DNA of 64,000 nt, taken from NCBI GenBank assembly GCA_027079305.1, contig JALWVU010000045.1:1-64000 (forward strand), given 5' to 3'. A model generated the notes under the pieces. It had not been told where the DNA came from and made no database searches. It saw only the letters and a list, made by a program, of their open reading frames with translations. The DNA comes from Aquificaceae bacterium. Its GTDB lineage: Bacteria > Aquificota > Aquificia > Aquificales > Aquificaceae. Position 1 is the stretch's first letter; each line of letters opens with the position of its first letter. Below are positions 19,822 to 28,369 of this stretch, one piece after another. A program made the translations under genes and the position numbers.

Positions 19822-20770
19822 GAAGCTCGGCGTAAAGCTTGGTGAAAAGGATATAGAAAGTGTTCTCAAGGATCTACTCAGGTGGAAGGTCGGAAAGTCC
19901 GAGAAAGACAAACCGATAAAGACAAAGGACGGGAGCTATACCCTGTGGAGCGGTGTCTACGGCGAGCCCTACCACAGCATAACCGCGGGCGCTGTCAGAG
20001 AGGCCCTGGAGAAGTTCGTTGTTCCTTCCAGAGTGGTCGATACGGCGGGGAAAAGAAAAAGGATAAGGATACTCGATGTGGGCTTTGGACTTGGCTATAA
20101 CGTGGCGGTGGCTCTGTCCAGGATAAAGGAAGATAATCCCGGAGCTGAGGTGGAGGTAATCTCACTCGAAAAATATGTGCGGGAGGATATCCCTCTCCTG
20201 CCGGAACCCTACAGGAGTTGGCACAAACTCGTGCTTGACCTTTTACCCTGTGGGGAGAAAGAGGGAGTGTCCCTGAAACTTCTGCTGGGAGATGCGAGGG
20301 GGAATATAAAGGAGCTTGCAGGCTTTGGAGCGGACGCGGTTTTTCACGATCCCTTTTCTCCCTACAAAAATCCGGAGATGTGGAGCGTAGACTTCCTTGA
20401 TAGAGTGAAGCAAGCTATGAGCAGGAACGGCTACTGGGTGTCCTACACCTCCGCCCTCCCCGTCAGAAAAGCCCTGCTGGAGCTCGGTTTTAAGGTTGGA
20501 TCGAGTAGGCCCGTAGGTAGAAAGAGGGGAGGAACGGTTGCCACCTTATCGGGAAGGGTTCCTCCTCTCAGTTCAGAAGAGGGTGAAAAACTGCTCACAT
20601 CTCCCTTCAGTATCCCTTTCAGGGATCCAAACCTCCGCGGAGACCCTCTCGAAATTCTTGTAGATTACAGACTCAGCGTTCTCCTGCGGGAGAGGGAGCT
20701 CTCCTCAAGAAGAACAGGAAGAACACGGACAGGACTACCATCAGGAGGGCAACTATCTGGTTCCATGTAA
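19784..20770 (+). CDS. mnmC2: tRNA (mnm5s2U34)-methyltransferase, stand-alone MnmC2 (DUF752)
   Basis: 328 aa. SAM-dependent methyltransferase of the MnmC(m)/DUF752 family, which methylates the wobble-uridine side chain. SAM motif [16 protein letters not shown] is near residue 95, with GEPYHS upstream and [14 protein letters not shown] (the D-P-F catalytic-loop motif) near 188. [21 protein letters not shown] is close to the end. A stand-alone MnmC2 lacking the oxidase domain has been characterised in Aquifex aeolicus. The last ~30 codons overlap lgt antisense by 98 bp. Confidence 0.9.
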   Translation: MRSLRELIEERAEKLGVKLGEKDIESVLKDLLRWKVGKSEKDKPIKTKDGSYTLWSGVYGEPYHSITAGAVREALEKFVVPSRVVDTAGKRKRIRILDVGFGLGYNVAVALSRIKEDNPGAEVEVISLEKYVREDIPLLPEPYRSWHKLVLDLLPCGEKEGVSLKLLLGDARGNIKELAGFGADAVFHDPFSPYKNPEMWSVDFLDRVKQAMSRNGYWVSYTSALPVRKALLELGFKVGSSRPVGRKRGGTVATLSGRVPPLSSEEGEKLLTSPFSIPFRDPNLRGDPLEILVDYRLSVLLRERELSSRRTGRTRTGLPSGGQLSGSM

Positions 20771-21485
20771 GGCCTATCCCCTGAATCGTGGGAGTCACTC
20801 CCCTGTAGAACTCGAGAACGAACCTCTCCGCTCCGTAAAGTAGCATGTAAAGCCCAAAAACCTCCCCGTCAAACTTCTTTCTCTTGAACAGGAAAAGGAG
20901 TATCAGGAATATGATGAAGTTGCCTCCCGCCTCCATGAGCTGAGTGGGGTAAAGCGGTGTCCCGGGAGGGGCAACAGCTCCAGAAGGAAATACCACGTAG
21001 AAAAAGGGGAAATCCTTCATGAAGTGGATGCCTACCGTGGTGTCTTCCACAGTGGGAACCTGCCTTCCATAACAGCATCCCGCTGCGGTGCATCCGAGTC
21101 TCCCGATCGCATGGGCCAGCGCTAAGGATGGAGCGGCTACGTCCGCCACCTTCCATACGGGAAGGGAGTATCTTTTTATGGCGATCAGAACTCCAAGGAT
21201 GCCTCCTATCAATCCTCCGAAGAAGTCCACACCTCCTTTCCAGAGAGCTATTATGTCCAAGGGACTTTCGATTGTCTCGGGATGCTCTATCAGGAAGGCT
21301 ATCCTCGAACCTATAACACCGAAGACCGCCGCGTATACGAAAACCCACTCCGCCTTGTCCTCCGGTATGCCTTCAGATTTGGCCAGCCTGATGGCCAGAA
21401 AGTAGGCGGTCAGGAGTCCGAGGGCCACCAGAACTCCGTATGTGGATATCTTCACGCCGAATATCTCTATCAAAGTAGGAAACAT
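20673..21485 (-). CDS. lgt: Prolipoprotein diacylglyceryl transferase
   Basis: 270 aa. Inner-membrane enzyme that adds diacylglycerol to the lipobox cysteine of prolipoproteins. About seven membrane helices. The Lgt signature [17 protein letters not shown] is near residue 125, with GGLIGG before it and GGVDFFGG and YPTQLMEA around the active site. [13 protein letters not shown] is near residue 225. Last gene of the gatB-rpiB-ftsW-hisD-lipoprotein-lgt operon; its ATG overlaps the stop of the lipoprotein gene by one base. Confidence 0.96.
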   Translation of the reverse strand: MFPTLIEIFGVKISTYGVLVALGLLTAYFLAIRLAKSEGIPEDKAEWVFVYAAVFGVIGSRIAFLIEHPETIESPLDIIALWKGGVDFFGGLIGGILGVLIAIKRYSLPVWKVADVAAPSLALAHAIGRLGCTAAGCCYGRQVPTVEDTTVGIHFMKDFPFFYVVFPSGAVAPPGTPLYPTQLMEAGGNFIIFLILLFLFKRKKFDGEVFGLYMLLYGAERFVLEFYRGVTPTIQGIGLTWNQIVALLMVVLSVFFLFFLRRAPSPAGER

Positions 21486-22045
21486 CAGATTTCCACCTCC
21501 TCTATTTGAAGTTTAACCTTACCCGTGCCCGTATCAAACCTTATCTCCCGGAAGAAGCCTTCTTCAGACTCTTTTCCGAAAAAGATCTTCAATCCCTTAC
21601 TCTTTCTGGGGTTCCAGACGATTACTTCCCTGGGCCTTTCTCCCTCAAAAAGGACCTTCTTTAAGTAAGGCCCTATCCTCTCCTCAAACAGGAGGTTACC
21701 TTCCCTGCATACGTAGGTTTCTCTCCCCGACAGGAGCTTTCCGAAGATGAGGTTCTCCGGCGGGGCCGGGAGGAGGTAGCACCTGTCCTCTATGCAGAGC
21801 CTGTCCTTGTCTACGCTAACCTTCTTTGCCTTCGCTACCCGGACCGTGTAAAAGCCGTCGAACTTGGCGAGCATCATGGGAAGGCGGAGGGGCCCGTAGT
21901 AGAGAATCCCGTATACTCTGAATTCCTTAGGAACGGGTCTCGAGGAATACTCCGTCATGACCTTGTTCGGATCCGGGCATACAGGAGCTGTTTTCTGAGC
22001 ACAGGACAGAACCAGAAAAAGGCTGATGAGTAGGAGAAGCCTCAT
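21485..22045 (-). CDS. Putative lipoprotein (186 aa)
   Basis: 186 aa from the ATG at 22045, which overlaps the hisD stop as ATGA. Lipoprotein signal peptide [15 protein letters not shown] with a canonical lipobox (VLSC). Mature protein is mostly beta, with [18 protein letters not shown], a [14 protein letters not shown] segment with two cysteines, and a C-terminal strand-rich domain ([31 protein letters not shown]). No family recognised; the shape is loosely LolB-like, but this is not established. Translationally coupled to hisD and lgt. Confidence 0.8.
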   Translation of the reverse strand: MRLLLLISLFLVLSCAQKTAPVCPDPNKVMTEYSSRPVPKEFRVYGILYYGPLRLPMMLAKFDGFYTVRVAKAKKVSVDKDRLCIEDRCYLLPAPPENLIFGKLLSGRETYVCREGNLLFEERIGPYLKKVLFEGERPREVIVWNPRKSKGLKIFFGKESEEGFFREIRFDTGTGKVKLQIEEVEI

Positions 22046-23322
22046 TCTTTCCTTCTTATCCTGACAGCGAGGGCGTGGGCATCGAGTCCTTCCGCTTCCG
22101 CCAAGTATTCCGCAAGGTGAGACACCCATCTAAACCCTTCTTCAGAAACGTATAGAACAGAGCTTTTTTTCAGAAAATCGTATACGCCGAGGGGGGAGAA
22201 GAAACGGGCGGTTCCTCCCGTGGGAAGGGTGTGGTTGGGGCCGAGTATATAATCCCCCAGAGGTTCTGTTGTGTATTTGCCCAGGAAAATTGCCCCCGCG
22301 TGCTTTATGAAGGGAAGGAGGGCCATGGGCTCCTCTGTCATTATCTCCAAGTGTTCAGGAGCTATAAGGTTAGCCACTTCGCAGGCGTGATGAAGGTCCT
22401 CCACTATAAAGATGGTTCCGAACCTCTCCACGGATTTTTCAGCTATCTCCTTCCTATCGAGCTTTTCGAGGAGTTTCTTCACACTCTTTGAAACCAGATC
22501 CGCCACCTTCTCGGAGGGAGTTATCAGGATCGGGGCGGCGAGCTCATCATGCTCCGCCTGGGAAAGAAGGTCCGCAGCTACCCAGTCTGGATCCACACTC
22601 TCGTCCGCTATAACGAGAACCTCAGAAGGTCCGGCTATCATGTCTATGTCCACCACCCCGAAGAGGAGCTTCTTGGCAAGAGCCACGTATATATTTCCGG
22701 GACCGACTATCTTGTCCACTTTGGGAACTGTATCCGTTCCGTAGGCGAGAGCTGCTACCGCCTGGGCACCCCCCACCTGAAATACCCTGTCCACCCCCGC
22801 AAGGTAGGCGGCCGCGAGTGTATATTTGTTCGGTTTCGGGGAGACCATGATTATCTCTTCAACACCCGCAACCTTTGCTGGGACCGCGTTCATGAGAACG
22901 GTGGAAGGGTAAGCGGCCTTTCCTCCGGGAACGTATATGCCCACCCTCTCGAGAGGAAGGACCTTCTGGCCTAATATTATCCCTTTCTCTTCTTTAAAGA
23001 AGGAGTTCTCCAGCTGTTTTTCGTGGAAGTTCCTTATTCTCTCTTCCGCCACCTCGAGAGCTTCTCTCACATTTGCCTCTATCTCCTCGTAAGCTTCCTC
23101 AAGTTTCTCGAAGGGAATTTCGAGAGTTTCTGGAGTAAGGGAGAGCTTGTCGAACTTCTTCGTATACTCTATGAGAGCCTCATCCCCTCTCTCTTTAACG
23201 TTTCTGATTATCTCCTTTACTACACTTTCGTATTCGTCCGTGAGAATCTCCCCCCTCCTGGTCAGATACTCTATTCTCTCATCGAACTTCCAGGATCTTT
23301 TCCTGAGATCTACCACCTTCAT
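22042..23322 (-). CDS. hisD: Histidinol dehydrogenase
   Basis: 426 aa. Last two steps of histidine synthesis, NAD-dependent, zinc enzyme. Signatures: YVPGGKAAYPSTVLMNAVPAKVAG near residue 130, GAQAVAALAYGT, VDKIVGPGNIYV, DMIAGPSEVLVIAD, LLSQAEHDELA (zinc His), and LIAPEHLEI with GPNHTLPTGG near the C-terminus. Length is typical. It overlaps ftsW upstream by 4 bp and the lipoprotein gene downstream by 4 bp; it is not in a his operon. Confidence 0.97.
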   Translation of the reverse strand: MKVVDLRKRSWKFDERIEYLTRRGEILTDEYESVVKEIIRNVKERGDEALIEYTKKFDKLSLTPETLEIPFEKLEEAYEEIEANVREALEVAEERIRNFHEKQLENSFFKEEKGIILGQKVLPLERVGIYVPGGKAAYPSTVLMNAVPAKVAGVEEIIMVSPKPNKYTLAAAYLAGVDRVFQVGGAQAVAALAYGTDTVPKVDKIVGPGNIYVALAKKLLFGVVDIDMIAGPSEVLVIADESVDPDWVAADLLSQAEHDELAAPILITPSEKVADLVSKSVKKLLEKLDRKEIAEKSVERFGTIFIVEDLHHACEVANLIAPEHLEIMTEEPMALLPFIKHAGAIFLGKYTTEPLGDYILGPNHTLPTGGTARFFSPLGVYDFLKKSSVLYVSEEGFRWVSHLAEYLAEAEGLDAHALAVRIRRKE

Positions 23323-24458
23323 AATGGGTGAATTCTATCAGAGAGTAGTGTGTGGCGGGACTGTCTTTTGTAGACCGCACCCACAAGGCCGAGGGCCAGG
23401 AAGTTCACCAGGAGGTTGCTTACACCGTAGCTTACAAAGGGGAGAGGTATTCCCTTGGGGGGTAGTATGTTCACCGCCATCATAACGTTGATTATCACTG
23501 AAAAGAGGATGTTCAAAGTAATTCCTGCCACTATAAGTTTGCCGAACACGTCAACAACCTCCCTTGCCATCCTGACCAACCTTTTTATGAGGATAATGTA
23601 GAGGGTGAACAGAAAGAGTATTCCGGGAAGACCAAGCTCCTCCCCTATGGTGGCGAGGACGTAATCGGTATCCGCCTGGGTCAGCGGTCCCAGCTTCTGG
23701 AGTCCCTTTCCGTAGCCCTGACCCAAGAGACCTCCGTTCATGAAGGCGAGCATGGCCTGAACAACCTGATAACCGCTACCGAAGGAGTCCCTTATGGGAT
23801 CATACCAGGCGGAAAACCTCCTGTAAACGTAATCTCCTCCGGAGAAAAGCATGAAGGCTCCCAACACGAAGAATATCCCACCCACCGGTATATAAACTCT
23901 CGGCGAGGCCCCTCCCATCCAGAGCATCGTCCATGCCAGAAAGAGTATGAATATGGCCATTCCCTTATCTGGCTGGAGGAAAAGGAAAAGGGAGTGGGCG
24001 ACGACAACGAATATGGCCCAGCCGAAGAATCTGAGTTTGTCTATGGCTCCTTTTCTCGCAACATAGTAAGCTATGAACACGATAACTATCAGCTTGGAAA
24101 GTTCTGAAGGCTGGACGCTCGTTCCAAAGAGCCACCTCTCCACCGACTTCCCGAGAACGATCTTCTTTACCAAGACTACGAACAACATGAACAGGGAAAT
24201 TCCTACAAGGGTGTAGACCACCTTCTGATTGTTCAGTTTCCTGTAGTCCACAAAGAAGGCTATTGCGGACATGATAAACAACCCTATGAAGGTAGAAAAG
24301 AGGAAGAGTAAAGGCTTTCGTAGGTCTTGAATGTCAAAGCCGTAGAGCAGGCCGGGTGAGACCTTCACCGAGAGGACCGACAGAAAGCCCATAGTGGTTA
24401 GAAGCAGGACGGAAAAGGTTACGACCGGATCGGGGTAAAACCTGCTCAGGCGATCCAT
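23319..24458 (-). CDS. ftsW: FtsW/RodA-family lipid II polymerase, probably FtsW
   Basis: 379 aa, about ten membrane helices. SEDS-family glycosyltransferase polymerising septal peptidoglycan. Motifs: VERWLFGTSVQPSELSKL near residue 108, LFLQPDKGMAIFILFLAW, YDPIRDSFGSGYQVVQAMLAFMNGGLLGQGYGKG, DTDYVLATIGEELGL, and GIPLPFVSYGVSNLL near the end. The second family member at 53770-54885 is closer to RodA, so this one is assigned to division. Close gene spacing to rpiB (3 bp) and hisD (4-bp overlap). Confidence 0.9.
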   Translation of the reverse strand: MDRLSRFYPDPVVTFSVLLLTTMGFLSVLSVKVSPGLLYGFDIQDLRKPLLFLFSTFIGLFIMSAIAFFVDYRKLNNQKVVYTLVGISLFMLFVVLVKKIVLGKSVERWLFGTSVQPSELSKLIVIVFIAYYVARKGAIDKLRFFGWAIFVVVAHSLFLFLQPDKGMAIFILFLAWTMLWMGGASPRVYIPVGGIFFVLGAFMLFSGGDYVYRRFSAWYDPIRDSFGSGYQVVQAMLAFMNGGLLGQGYGKGLQKLGPLTQADTDYVLATIGEELGLPGILFLFTLYIILIKRLVRMAREVVDVFGKLIVAGITLNILFSVIINVMMAVNILPPKGIPLPFVSYGVSNLLVNFLALGLVGAVYKRQSRHTLLSDRIHPL

Positions 24459-24461
24459 ACT

Positions 24462-24908
24462 TTAGGGGCACCCGCTCTCTATCTCTCTTATCAGTTCAAC
24501 ACGTTTTGCGTGCCTGCCCCCTTCAAAGGGAGTTTCAAGCCAAACCTCAACTATGGAGAGGGCCAGCTCCTCTCCGAGAACCCTATCACCCAGGCACAGG
24601 ACGTTGGCATCGTTATGAAGTCTGCTCATGCGGGCCATATACTCGTTGAAGCAGAGGGCAGCCCTGACACCCCTGAATTTATTGGCGGTTATGGACATAC
24701 CTATTCCGGTTCCGCACACGAGGATTCCCCTCTCCGCCTCTCCCCTCTGAACTGCAAGTGAAACCTCCTTGGCGAAGATAGGGTAGTGGGTCGAGTCTTG
24801 GGAGGTAGTTCCAAAATCTATCACCTCGTGTCCCTTTTCTATGAGGAAGTCCTTTATCCTCTCCTTAAGGGGAAATCCCGCATGGTCCGAGCCTATGGCT
24901 ATCCTCAT
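24462..24908 (-). CDS. rpiB: Ribose-5-phosphate isomerase B
   Basis: 148 aa. Interconverts ribose-5-P and ribulose-5-P. Family features: [14 protein letters not shown] at the N-terminus, HYPIFAKEV, the active-site cysteine in [23 protein letters not shown], and the phosphate-binding region [15 protein letters not shown]. Overlaps the end of gatB by 4 bp. Confidence 0.96.
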   Translation of the reverse strand: MRIAIGSDHAGFPLKERIKDFLIEKGHEVIDFGTTSQDSTHYPIFAKEVSLAVQRGEAERGILVCGTGIGMSITANKFRGVRAALCFNEYMARMSRLHNDANVLCLGDRVLGEELALSIVEVWLETPFEGGRHAKRVELIREIESGCP

Positions 24909-26332
24909 CCCTTGAGGACCTCTCTCAGGATCTGGTTCACCAGCTTGGGGTTCGCTTTCCCTTTAGTCTCTCTCATGACCTGACCCACAAAAAATCCCAG
25001 CAGCTTTTCCTCCCCCTGCCTGAACCTCTCTACCTCGGAAGGGAACCTGCTGAGAACCTCCTCCACTATCCTCCTTATTTCACCTTCATCCGTTATCTGC
25101 TTAAGCCCTTTCTCCTCCACTATCTGGGAGGCACTCTTGCCGGTCTCTACCATCTCCTTTATAACCTCTTTACCAATCTTGGTGGAGATGACGTTCTCCT
25201 TTATAAGCTTTACCAGCTCCGCGAGCTTTTCGGGAGATACAGGGGACTCCTCCAGTGGGATCTGCTTTTCGTTCAGAAGGCCCAGAAGATCGTTGAGGAG
25301 CCAGTTGGCTATCATCTTGGGCTCGTTGAACTTTCTGACAGCCTCCTCGAAAAAGTCCCCAAGCTCCTTGTGTTGAACAAAGATCTTAGCTTCGTATTCG
25401 CTGATTCCATACTGGGACAGAAGTCTTTCAAGTCTCTGGTGGGGAAGCTCGGGCATGCTCTTCTTTATCTCCTCTATCCACTCCTTTTCCAGGATCAGGG
25501 GAAGGAGATCGGGATCTGGAAAGTATCTGTAGTCCTCCGCCTCCTCCTTGCTTCTCATTGGGAATGTTTTACCCGTGGCTGGATCGAAGGTTCTGGTCTC
25601 CTGAACTATCTCTCCCCCCTCCTGGATGGTCTTTATCTGCCTTTCCACTTCATACTCTATGGCCTTCTGGACGAACCTGAAGGAGTTGACGTTCTTGATC
25701 TCTGTTCTCGTCCCCAGCTTGTCTGATCCCTTAGGACGGACGGAGACGTTTATGTCGCATCTGAGCTGTCCCTTCTCCATGTCCGCTTTGGAGACACCTG
25801 TGTATCTCATTATGTTCCTGAGGGTCTCTAAGAATATCCTCGCCTCCTCCGCGGACCTTATGTCGGGCTCGGTGACTATCTCCATAAGAGGTGTTCCCGC
25901 TCTGTTGAGATCCACGTAGGACTTGGAGCCTTCGTGGATGTTCTTCCCTGCATCCTCCTCTATGTGGAGCCTCCTGATCCTGATCTTCTTTTTCTCTCCG
26001 CTCGGGAGTTCTATCTCCACCCAGCCGTTGGTGGCGAGGGGTTTCTCATACTGGGAGATCTGGTAGCCTTTGGGAAGGTCCGGATAGAAGTAGTTTTTCC
26101 TCGCGAAGATGGATTCGGTGTGAACTTCACAGTTCAGGGCAAGGGAAGCTCTCACCGCAAACTCGACGGCCCTTTTGTTGGCTACAGGAAGGGACCCGGG
26201 CATTCCGAGGCATACGGGGCATACGTTGGTGTTCGGCTCGGCCCCGAATTCCACGGGACAGGAGCAGAACATCTTTGTCTTTGTATCCATCTGAACGTGT
26301 ATCTCGAGGCCTATTACTGCTTCGTATTCCAT
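24905..26332 (-). CDS. gatB: Aspartyl/glutamyl-tRNA amidotransferase subunit B
   Basis: 475 aa. Kinase/amidase subunit of GatCAB, converting Glu-tRNA(Gln) or Asp-tRNA(Asn) to the amidated forms. Signatures: GLEIHVQM, the zinc-ribbon [67 protein letters not shown], and the C-terminal YqeY-like region ([10 protein letters not shown]-type, [20 protein letters not shown]). First gene of a six-gene operon. A TATAAT box (26348-26343) lies 10 bases before the ATG, with no Shine-Dalgarno. Confidence 0.97.
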   Translation of the reverse strand: MEYEAVIGLEIHVQMDTKTKMFCSCPVEFGAEPNTNVCPVCLGMPGSLPVANKRAVEFAVRASLALNCEVHTESIFARKNYFYPDLPKGYQISQYEKPLATNGWVEIELPSGEKKKIRIRRLHIEEDAGKNIHEGSKSYVDLNRAGTPLMEIVTEPDIRSAEEARIFLETLRNIMRYTGVSKADMEKGQLRCDINVSVRPKGSDKLGTRTEIKNVNSFRFVQKAIEYEVERQIKTIQEGGEIVQETRTFDPATGKTFPMRSKEEAEDYRYFPDPDLLPLILEKEWIEEIKKSMPELPHQRLERLLSQYGISEYEAKIFVQHKELGDFFEEAVRKFNEPKMIANWLLNDLLGLLNEKQIPLEESPVSPEKLAELVKLIKENVISTKIGKEVIKEMVETGKSASQIVEEKGLKQITDEGEIRRIVEEVLSRFPSEVERFRQGEEKLLGFFVGQVMRETKGKANPKLVNQILREVLKG

Positions 26333-26342
26333 ATCGCTCTAT

Positions 26343-26348
26343 ATTATA
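26343..26348 (-). promoter_or_regulatory. gatB: -10 box of the gatB operon
   Basis: TATAAT on the minus strand, 10 bases before the gatB ATG. Its expected -35 position falls at the edge of the isolated CRISPR-like repeat at 26368-26396. Confidence 0.45.
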
Positions 26349-26367
26349 AGCCCCGCTGAAGGAAAAT

Positions 26368-26396
26368 CTTTCGACTCTACACCGCAAGTTAGAAAC
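26368..26396 (-). repeat. Isolated CRISPR-like repeat, diverged
   Basis: 29 nt reading CTTTCGACTC...TTAGAAAC on the plus strand. It aligns without gaps to the repeat at 9826-9854 with 23 of 29 identical positions, including both ends. No second copy and no spacer are adjacent. It sits between gatB and the spoVG-like gene. It could be a decayed array remnant or a repeat recruited as a regulatory site. An origin by chance is less likely given the gapless full-length match. Confidence 0.5.
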
Positions 26397-26431
26397 CGAA
26401 AAGAAACTTGACTCTATAATGGATTACAAAA

Positions 26432-26701
26432 ATGAAGGTCGAGGTTCTAAAGTTCTATCCCTTTGAGCTTCCCGGAAGAAGGGGAGGGTTGGTTGGATAC
26501 GCGGACGTAAAGGTGGGAGACCTTCTGGTAATAAAGGCGGTCCGGCTCATGAGGAACCGCTACGGGGGGTATTACGTCCAGATGCCGAGCGTTCAGCTGG
26601 GGGATAGAAACTACGAGGTGGTGGAGATACTCTCGAAGGAACTCCTTGAGGAGATAAGGAGAAAGGTCAAGGACATCTACGAGGAAAGGTATAAAATATG
26701 A
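26432..26701 (+). CDS. SpoVG-like protein
   Basis: 89 aa. Resembles the SpoVG family, site-specific nucleic-acid binding proteins: an N-terminal strand VEVLKFYPFELPGR, GLVGYADVKVGDLLVIKAVRLM, then GGYYVQMPS (the family G-x-F/Y-V-x-M-P-S motif), and a C-terminal helix. The usual R-P-x-G loop is altered, so assignment is by overall pattern. A TATAAT box at 26415-26420 lies 11 bases before the ATG. Its stop overlaps the resB start by 4 bp. Confidence 0.72.
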   Translation: MKVEVLKFYPFELPGRRGGLVGYADVKVGDLLVIKAVRLMRNRYGGYYVQMPSVQLGDRNYEVVEILSKELLEEIRRKVKDIYEERYKI

Positions 26702-28347
26702 AGGCTCCTATGGGATCGGTTGTCCAGTCCTTCGGCTTCTTCGTATTCACGCTCGTTCTCTTTGCGGGTGTAGTCATATATGGCCTCTTCCACACGGAGG
26801 AGCCGGGCGTCCTTTACTGGACCTTCTTCGGGATCTCCGCAATCCTGTTCCTGATCGGACTGATCGCAACACTATATAAAGGTGTAAAGGATCTTATCAA
26901 AGACTACCGCAGGCACGGGAACTTCTGGGGCTTTTTATACGACTTCTTTGCCTCTCTAAAGCTCGCCATATTCATAATGCTCCTTCTGGGGATCTTCTCC
27001 ATGCTCGGCTCTACCTACATCCAGCAGAACGAGCCCTTTGAGGTATACCTGGACAAGTTCGGCCCGACGAAGGCGATCTGGTTCTGGAGGCTCTGGCTCA
27101 ACGACGTCTTCCACTCCTGGTATTACATAGCCCTGATAGTCCTGCTGGCGGTGAACCTGATAGTCTGCTCCATAAAGAGGCTTCCCAGGATATGGAGGCA
27201 GACCTTCGGCTCGGAGAGGATCCTCAAGCTCGACGAGAAGGCGGAGAAGCACCTGAAGCCCATAAGCGTCAGGATAAAGGATCCCCAGGACGTTATCAAC
27301 CTCCTGATAAAGAAGGGCTTTAAGGTCTACAGGGAGGAGGAAGGAGGGAAGATATACCTCTTCGCAGAAAAGGGCAGATACTCGAGGCTCGGCGTATACA
27401 TAGTCCACATAGCCCTCCTCATCATAATGCTCGGTGCTCTCATAGATGCCATCTTTGGGATAAGGGGCTTCCTCCCCGTTCCCGAAGGGGAGACCTCCAA
27501 CATAATGCTCGTAGGTCCGGAGGACAGGAGGGTGAAGCTCCCCTTTGCCGTTCATCTGAAGGACTTCAGGATAGTTACCTACGGCGAGGAAGCCCAGCGG
27601 AAGGGGATCAATGTGGCGGAGGCCTTCAGGGAGGCGGTGGCCTCTTACCAGAGCGACATAGAAATAATAAACTCGGGCAAAAAGGTGGCGGAGGGGACGG
27701 TGGAGGTGAACAAGCCCTTCGACTTCAGGAGCTACAGGATCTTTCAGGCTTCCTACGGTCTGACGGGTGGAGTTGGTGAGATGGGTGTGGTGGTGGTAGA
27801 CAAGGACATGGCCCAGAAGGATCCTGAAAAGGCCATAGTGGGAAGGTTCACTATCGGGAGCGGTAAAGTGGTCGAGTTCAAGGACATGCTCATCTCCGTG
27901 GATAGGGTTCTTCTGAATATACACAATCCCCAGGCGGGAATGGACGGAGAGCTCGCCCCAGCGGTGGTTCTCAAGGTTCTGTGGAACAGGAAGGCTTACA
28001 ACGTTCCCGTAGTATACGATCCACAGCTTACGGTCCTCGTTTACTCTGAAGTTAAGGATCTCGAGGACTTCCCCTATGTTTTCTTCATGCACGGCTTCGT
28101 CCCCCAGTTTTACTCGGGATTTCAGGTCTCATACCATCCCGGGACCAACATAATCTGGCTCGGCTCCATAATTCTTGTCCTCGGCATGGCGGTGGCCTTC
28201 TACACTGTCCACAGGAAGGTGTGGGTCAGGATAGAGGGGGATACAGCCAGGATAGCCTTCTACTCCCACAAGTTCAAGGAGGAGTTCAGAAGGAGCTTCC
28301 TGAAGGAGCTTGAGGAGATCCACGCTCATGGAACGCAGAAGGCATGA
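26698..28347 (+). CDS. resB: ResB/Ccs1-type cytochrome c biogenesis protein
   Basis: 549 aa. Membrane component of system II cytochrome c maturation, working with CcsA/ResC to bring reduced apocytochrome and heme together outside the membrane. Two extra N-terminal helices (about residues 12-32 and 40-60). Then come the ResB core (FFASLKLAIFIMLLLGIFSMLGSTYIQQNE), helices near 145 and 230, a large periplasmic domain and a last helix near 480 (NIIWLGSIILVLGMAVAFYTVHRKVW). No ccsA is in the window. At least three c-type heme proteins that could depend on it are encoded within 11 kb. Confidence 0.9.
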   Translation: MKAPMGSVVQSFGFFVFTLVLFAGVVIYGLFHTEEPGVLYWTFFGISAILFLIGLIATLYKGVKDLIKDYRRHGNFWGFLYDFFASLKLAIFIMLLLGIFSMLGSTYIQQNEPFEVYLDKFGPTKAIWFWRLWLNDVFHSWYYIALIVLLAVNLIVCSIKRLPRIWRQTFGSERILKLDEKAEKHLKPISVRIKDPQDVINLLIKKGFKVYREEEGGKIYLFAEKGRYSRLGVYIVHIALLIIMLGALIDAIFGIRGFLPVPEGETSNIMLVGPEDRRVKLPFAVHLKDFRIVTYGEEAQRKGINVAEAFREAVASYQSDIEIINSGKKVAEGTVEVNKPFDFRSYRIFQASYGLTGGVGEMGVVVVDKDMAQKDPEKAIVGRFTIGSGKVVEFKDMLISVDRVLLNIHNPQAGMDGELAPAVVLKVLWNRKAYNVPVVYDPQLTVLVYSEVKDLEDFPYVFFMHGFVPQFYSGFQVSYHPGTNIIWLGSIILVLGMAVAFYTVHRKVWVRIEGDTARIAFYSHKFKEEFRRSFLKELEEIHAHGTQKA

Positions 28348-28348
28348 T

Positions 28349-28358
28349 GCCGATATAC
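28349..28358 (+). promoter_or_regulatory. Sigma-28-like -10 sequence before the diguanylate cyclase
   Basis: GCCGATATAC, 11 bases before the ATG at 28370. The first eight bases match the flagellar sigma-28 -10 consensus GCCGATAA in seven positions. The identical 10-mer precedes the flagellar fliK-like gene at 42236-42245. The -35 element is poor here. Confidence 0.35.
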
Positions 28359-28369
28359 TTTAAAGGTAG

